Positions 15,881 through 19,506 of a stretch of 19,506 bases of DNA are shown one piece after another. Within the stretch, counting starts at the first letter, position 1, and each line of letters begins with the position of its first letter. Where the stretch lies: NCBI GenBank assembly GCA_050744165.1, contig JBOGGN010000444.1:1-19506 (forward strand), written 5' to 3'. The notes beneath the pieces were generated by a model. It was not told the origin of the DNA and did not search any database. It saw only the letters and a list, made by a program, of their open reading frames with translations. The translations under genes and the position numbers were made by a program. The DNA comes from JBOGGN01 sp050744165 (lineage in GTDB: Bacteria > Actinomycetota > Acidimicrobiia > Acidimicrobiales > Palsa-688).

Positions 15881-16400
15881 CCTCTTCCCCTTCTGTACCC
15901 GTACGCCGGTCCGCCGGTGCTGCCGCTCGCGGCAGGCTAGCGTAACCGAGGGTCGAGCCCTTCGCCCGATCGTGGGCCGACATCTCGACCACCGCCGCTG
16001 CTGTCGTTCGGGCAATACGCAGACCGTGGAGTGGCGGCAATGCATCTGCCAGATCCGCGGAACTACTGACCGACAGGCATGTTGGGTCGCGGCTCAGAGG
16101 CGGCCACCTGTTGCTCGTAGCCGTGTCTAGGTTCGGCCGGTGGCCCGTACCTGACTTTTATGTGGCGGATCTCGTAAACGTGGACGCGCTGAACGGTCCG
16201 CCTGTCGAGGCGCACGCCGACATGATCGTGGCGATCCCGGAACCAGGTATCGACCTGTCGTCGCCGAGATCGACGGAGGCTGGCGCATCGTTGGACCCGC
16301 CGACGACCGACAGTTCGTCCGCGCCAGCCCCCGACGGCTACCAGAGCTTCGGTTCAGCGACCTCGCTGGGCGCTCGGCCGCCGACGCATGGTTGGCGCGG
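15881..16400. other. Intergenic stretch with a possible gene relic
   Basis: The stretch lies between the start of the zinc-finger fusion gene and the stop of the cold-shock gene. No intact gene is seen. On the plus strand, VADLVNVDALNGPPVEAHAD (from about 16162) and, in a different frame after about 16240, VVAEIDGGWRIVGPADDRQF, then LPELRFSDLAGRSAADAWL read like one protein interrupted by a frameshift. I do not recognise a family. Confidence 0.35.
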
Positions 16401-16613
16401 TCAGATCACCCGGACGTTCTGGGCTTCTTCGCCTTTGCGGCCAGGGGCGACGTCGAACTCGACGTGGTCGCCCTCGTTCAGCGACTTGTACCCGTCGCCT
16501 TGGATCTTGGAATAGTGGACGAACACGTCGTCGCCTTGCTCGCGGGCGATGAACCCGTAGCCTTTCTCCTGGTTGAAGAACTTTACGGTACCGATGGTCA
16601 ACTGAGAACTCAC
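16401..16613 (-). CDS. Cold-shock domain protein (CspA family)
   Basis: This 70-residue single cold-shock domain starts at a GTG (16613), which gives MSSQLTIGTVKFFNQEKGYG; a TTG at 16601 is an alternative. RNP1 (KGYGFI, 17-22) and RNP2 (DVFVHY, 29-34) are intact, as is the C-terminal EFDVAPGRKGEEAQNV. It binds single-stranded RNA and DNA and acts as an RNA chaperone. Length and spacing are normal. The frame is open far upstream, but those residues have no cold-shock homology and probably belong to the leader, as long leaders are usual for csp genes. It diverges from a CarD-like gene with 110 bp between starts. Confidence 0.93.
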   Translation of the reverse strand: MSSQLTIGTVKFFNQEKGYGFIAREQGDDVFVHYSKIQGDGYKSLNEGDHVEFDVAPGRKGEEAQNVRVI

Positions 16614-16723
16614 TTGCTGCAGGCCAGTCAGGGCGACGCCTGCTGCACCCGATCCTACATGCCGCGGCGGGACGTTGGGCGCAAGCACGGTATGCTTCAA
16701 AATCCCTCTCCTACCGGAGCGCG

Positions 16724-17302
16724 ATGTCATTCGCTGTCGGCGACAAGGTTTCCTATCCACATCATGGGGCGACCATGATCCAGCAGGTCGAGACGATCGA
16801 GGTGTTGGGCGCCGCGCCCGCCTACCTGGGGTTGCGCCTCGAGTACGTCGATCTCACCTTGCGGGTGCCCCCTGGGCAAGGCGTCGCCGTCGGTGTGCAC
16901 GGTCGGTCGGTGAGCAACCGGCGTCGAGGAGCCCCGACGGGCAACGCATGGGCCCGACGTGGGAAGTCGCAGGTGTGCGTGTTCCGCCCGGAGCCCGCCT
17001 TGGGGGTTGACCACAAGAACCTGAACCCGCGGCGCCGGTTCGTCGGCGACCACGGCAAGTTCGGTTCGCGGTCCGACACAGGGACGGGCGCCCAAAATCA
17101 ACAAGCCCTCGGACGAGACATCGCGACGGCGGTCAAGACCGGCCGTGATTGGCGTTGCTGCCTCCGCCGTGCGGGTGTCGGCATCGGACCTGACCGGCTG
17201 GAGCCTCGGCGGCCTGCCGGGGCGCAACGCACCGCGGCCTGGGACCGCCGGCCGAGCGGCCAACGCCAACCCCGACGACGACCGGAACGGACGTGGCAGT
17301 GA
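16724..17302 (+). pseudogene. CarD/CdnL-like RNA polymerase-binding protein, C-terminal domain eroded
   Basis: The first 50 residues are clearly the CarD N-terminal (RID) domain: MSFAVGDKVSYPHHGATMIQ, then VLGAAPAYLGLRLEYVDLTL and RVP. In the family this domain binds the RNA polymerase beta subunit. After that the match fades. VAVGVHGRSVS may correspond to the usual VGVR-x-VVS, and NPRRRFVGDHGKFGS to the NWSRRF segment at the start of the DNA-contacting helical domain, but the helices that should follow are absent and the tail is Arg-rich (RPAGAQRTAAWDRRPSGQRQ). The ATG has GGAG four bases upstream. It may be a decaying second copy or a short CarD-like protein with a new tail. It is divergent from csp, and its frame overlaps the start of the SHOCT-like gene by 10 bp. 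Confidence 0.6.
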
Positions 17303-17571
17303 GCAAGCAGCGAGCGACCTTTGGGAAGTTGCAACGGGAACGGGACAAACAAGCGAAGGCGAAGGCCAAACGCGAGAGGCGCCAGGCCATCCCCGACGAC
17401 GAAGCCGGCTCCGACCCGGGATCCGGGGAGCGTGCCCAGGCCCGGGTCTCTACCCCCACGCTGCTCGAGCTGATCGCCGACGTGCAGCGCCAGTTCGACA
17501 ACGCCGAGATTGGCTTCGAGGAGTACGAGCAGCGCAAGGCGGACCTCCTAGGCCGGCTGTCCATCGACTGA
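17293..17571 (+). CDS. Small SHOCT-like basic protein
   Basis: This 92-residue protein starts at a GTG. The N-terminal third is highly basic and helical (SKQRATFGKLQRERDKQAKA, then KAKRERRQ), followed by an acidic, flexible middle (about 33-48). The C-terminal segment LLELIADVQRQFDNAEIGFE (57-76) and EYEQRKADLLGRL resembles the short SHOCT motif, a helix pair common at the ends of bacterial proteins. Similar small basic proteins occur in actinobacteria without known function; nucleic-acid binding is a guess from charge. It overlaps the end of the CarD-like frame. No strong ribosome site. Confidence 0.7.
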   Translation: MAVSKQRATFGKLQRERDKQAKAKAKRERRQAIPDDEAGSDPGSGERAQARVSTPTLLELIADVQRQFDNAEIGFEEYEQRKADLLGRLSID

Positions 17572-18013
17572 CCACAGGTAGCCGAAGCCAGAAGGAGAGG
17601 ACTGGCGTCCGTGGTCCGGTTTGACGAACGGTTCTCCGCTGGGAGGTCGACCATGGCGCGGGCGAGTTAGGCGCAACAGCCGCTAGAGAACAGCGTCTCG
17701 TGTTCGCCCTGGGCTCGCGCCATGCGGCAGAGCAGGCGGAGGTGGTAGTTGCATGCCGCTGAAGTGCCGATGTTGTAGCTCCGTGGCCAGCAACGGCAGG
17801 TGCCGGTCCTCGTACGCCAGGCCCGAGCCTCGCCGATCACGATTCGGCGAGCTCGGGCGGAAGCTCGCCGGGAATGCGTGGCGGTCCGGGTGGTGGAAAC
17901 GACGGGGGCGGTGGAGGCTCCAGCGTGCCGGGCGATTCCTGACCTCGTACACCGCGCCGAGCAGCCCCAACGGGTAAGCCCATGAGGTCACTTCTCCCCG
18001 GTTCGGCACCGGG
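17572..18013. other. Intergenic stretch with a possible gene relic
   Basis: No intact gene is convincing. On the minus strand, from about 17786 to a stop at 17667, one frame reads SYNIGTSAACNYHLRLLCRM, then ARAQGEHETLFSSGCCA, which looks like a real C-terminus. Another minus-strand frame (17683-18009) is open for 108 codons but is rich in Pro, Arg and His. A frameshift between them is possible. No family is recognised. Confidence 0.35.
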
Positions 18014-18520
18014 TCACGACCGTTTGCGTTCGGCGAGCCGTTCGGCGAGCTCCTTCAGAAACCCTGGCATGCGGCCCGCTCCGAAGTCGTAGAAGCGCAC
18101 CCAACTCGGCACGATCGCGATGCGGGCCATCTGGTCGTACAGCTCACGGCAGTTCTTCTCGAACTCGGCGGCTGCCTCGGCGCCCATCGACTTGCGCGCC
18201 GCCGCGAGGTACTCGGGCACCAGGCCGTCGACGATTTCGACCCTCGCTCGCCCGCGCACTGAGAGCGCCCGTGCCTGCTCGGGCGTATCACCGCCAGCGA
18301 TCGACAGCGCAACGGCAGGATGGGCCTTCAGCGCCGCGACCTTCGGCGAGGTCGTGGCAGTCGATATCACGAACTCCGTGCCCGTCCAGTAAAAGCCGAC
18401 CGGAATCACACGCGGCGTTCCGTTCTCGGCGTTGTAGGCAAGGTGGGCCGACGAGGTCACCGCCAGCAATTCCTGCGCACCGGTCGCCGACAGTTCGGCG
18501 GCGATGAGGTCCTGCTTCAT
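18014..18520 (-). CDS. Pyridoxamine 5'-phosphate oxidase-like FMN-binding split-barrel protein
   Basis: From the ATG at 18520 (AAGGGAG eight bases upstream) the product is 168 residues; the frame is open further upstream but without support. The fold features are present: LLAVTSSAHLAYNAENGTPR (18-37), VIPVGFYWTGTEFVIST (38-54), and the helix-strand SPKVAALKAHPAVALSIAGG, which in this family forms the flavin-binding barrel. The C-terminal half (RGRARVEIVDGLVPEYLAAA, then WVRFYDFG) fits flavin- or F420-dependent split-barrel proteins of actinobacteria. It probably acts as a flavin- or deazaflavin-dependent reductase/oxidase rather than a vitamin B6 enzyme; the cofactor cannot be decided by eye. 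It stands alone between relic-containing stretches. Confidence 0.88.
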   Translation of the reverse strand: MKQDLIAAELSATGAQELLAVTSSAHLAYNAENGTPRVIPVGFYWTGTEFVISTATTSPKVAALKAHPAVALSIAGGDTPEQARALSVRGRARVEIVDGLVPEYLAAARKSMGAEAAAEFEKNCRELYDQMARIAIVPSWVRFYDFGAGRMPGFLKELAERLAERKRS

Positions 18521-18959
18521 GGACGTTCTCCCTTTCGCTGCGCGGGCTTGTCGCCGCGGTTGCATCTGTGACATACCCGGTTGACCCGTCCAGCTGTCTC
18601 GCGAAGTGGGGCTGGCGGCCGCAGGTCGACGGCCCTTCTTGGACCGGCAACGTCGGCCCACCACCCTGCACGTCGCGACGAGTCAGAAAGACCTCACCTC
18701 GATCCTGAACCACTGATGATCTCACCTCGACGCCGGCACCCCGCCAGATCATCCCCAGCCGCCTCTACCCGCCATCAGCCCTTTTCCGCTCCGTGGTCCT
18801 TCTTTCGCCGCTGCCATCGGCGGCCGACACCAGCCAGACAGGCCCACCATTCGGCCACTTTCAGCCGTACAGCGTCTCCGCCGACCAGGATCGAACACCG
18901 GCGACGACAAGCCGCCGAACCCGGCGCCCCCTTACAGTTCGGTCCCATGAGCTTGGTAG
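18521..18959. other. Intergenic stretch, possible IS21-type end
   Basis: No gene is convincing. CTCACCTCGA occurs twice close together (18693-18702 and 18720-18729). At about 18846-18875 the sequence CGGCCACTTTCAGCCGTACA resembles, from memory, short motifs found at the end of actinobacterial IS21-type elements, but no istA or istB remains are seen here. Confidence 0.25.
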
Positions 18960-19325
18960 CGCACCTCTCCGAAGAACCCCGTCGGTGAGCTGACCCGCGT
19001 CGACTTGGTCGACCACGACTGGGACGGCGCCGTCGAGCTGGTCGAGACCTTCGCCGATCGCGGCCTGGGCCTGGTCGACGCCAGCGTGGTCGCCGTCGCC
19101 AAGCGGCTCGGGATCACCGCCATCGCCACCCTCAACCACCGCGACTTCACGGTCGTGCGGCCCCGGCATACCGCCTTCGACCTGCTCCCCGGAACCCACC
19201 TCCTGGCCGTCGGCCGGCCTGCGACACTGGTGGCGGTGTCAACCACCGTCGCGACCGCCCGCCACCGCCCTTCCATTTGCCGGAAGCATGCGTTAGCAAC
19301 TCCTACTTCATCGCCCGCGACTTGA
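18960..19325 (+). pseudogene. C-terminal half of a VapC-type PIN-domain toxin
   Basis: After an in-frame stop at 18957, the frame reads VGELTRVDLVDHDWDGAVEL, then VETFADRGLGLVDASVVAVA and KRLGITAIATLNHRDFTVVR. This is the second half of a PIN domain, with the conserved Asp of LVDAS and the Asp of HRDF. The first half, which carries the N-terminal catalytic Asp (VDTG-like) and a Glu, is absent upstream. Normal VapC proteins end near FDLLPG; here the frame runs on for about 40 unrelated residues. No antitoxin gene is seen. It is almost certainly non-functional as an RNase. Confidence 0.75.
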
Positions 19326-19455
19326 ATGTTGTCGATGCCCGCGAGCACCTACCCGGGTGACGGTCGTCGCCATCGAGAAGCCACCCATCGACACGACTCC
19401 AGGGGATCTGTTCGGAGGGAGAAGATCGATCCCTTGCGTAGAGCCTCGAGCCGCC

Positions 19456-19506
19456 ATGCGTGTTCAACATTCGGTGTACTTGATTATCAAGAGCGAGGAC
19501 ATCGAG
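19456..19506 (+). CDS. Start of a gene cut by the window edge (possibly DUF4279-like)
   Basis: An ATG at 19456 opens MRVQHSVYLIIKSEDIE, which continues out of the window. The strand-plus-acidic pattern (SVYLIIKSEDIE) resembles the beginning of DUF4279 proteins, but 17 residues are too few to be sure. A ribosome-like GGAGGGAG lies about 33 bases upstream, which is too far to support this start. Confidence 0.4.
   Translation, partial: MRVQHSVYLIIKSEDIE

Noticed and set aside
15881..16045. N-terminal extension of the zinc-finger/hydrolase fusion
   Set aside because: The residues are Arg/Cys/His-rich with no recognisable domain, and a TTG with a purine-rich leader lies just downstream.
16614..16760. 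N-terminal extension of the cold-shock protein
   Set aside because: The added residues are Arg-rich and unrelated to cold-shock proteins, while the 70-residue form has the normal family length.

Overview
The window is GC-rich (roughly two thirds G+C), has many GTG and TTG starts, and carries actinobacterial families: a CarD-like protein, an ArsR/MFS pair, DUF4012 beside glycosyltransferases, and a split-barrel flavoprotein. It looks like a chromosomal segment from a soil-type actinobacterium, possibly Acidimicrobiia. That placement is inferred from composition and families, not from a marker gene. I saw no rRNA, tRNA or CRISPR array.

Layout. (1) About 0.2-7.2 kb is an envelope or extracellular-polysaccharide block. 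It holds a GT-C membrane glycosyltransferase (-), a Cys-rich unknown protein and a GT4 glycosyltransferase (+), a large DUF4012 membrane protein that converges on and overlaps the GT4 gene (-), and a secreted, C-terminally anchored protein (-). (2) About 7.3-11.8 kb holds a DUF899 gene whose CxxC core appears to have been deleted, an isoprenylcysteine-methyltransferase-like membrane enzyme, a heme-oxygenase-like diiron oxidase with a complete metal-ligand set, and a DUF885 zinc peptidase. (3) About 11.9-13.9 kb is a divergent ArsR regulator / MFS exporter pair with a possible operator between them. (4) About 14.03-14.50 kb is a decayed insertion element. It has imperfect terminal inverted repeats, a frameshifted TnpB C-terminus, and an 84-bp two-tier palindrome that is still perfect. 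(5) About 14.5-17.6 kb holds a zinc-finger/membrane/alpha-beta-hydrolase fusion that lacks the catalytic serine, a cold-shock protein diverging from an eroding CarD-like gene, and a small SHOCT-like protein. (6) About 17.6-19.5 kb holds a PNPOx-like flavoprotein, gene relics including half of a VapC-type PIN toxin, and the beginning of a gene cut by the window edge.

The most interesting items are the TnpB-derived element with its nested palindrome, the stand-alone diiron oxidase whose seven ligands fall at SznF-like spacing, and two proteins that keep a fold but lose its chemistry (DUF899 without its CxxC segment; a hydrolase with Gly at the Ser position). The second half of the window is rich in relics. 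I found no complete new defence or mobile system.
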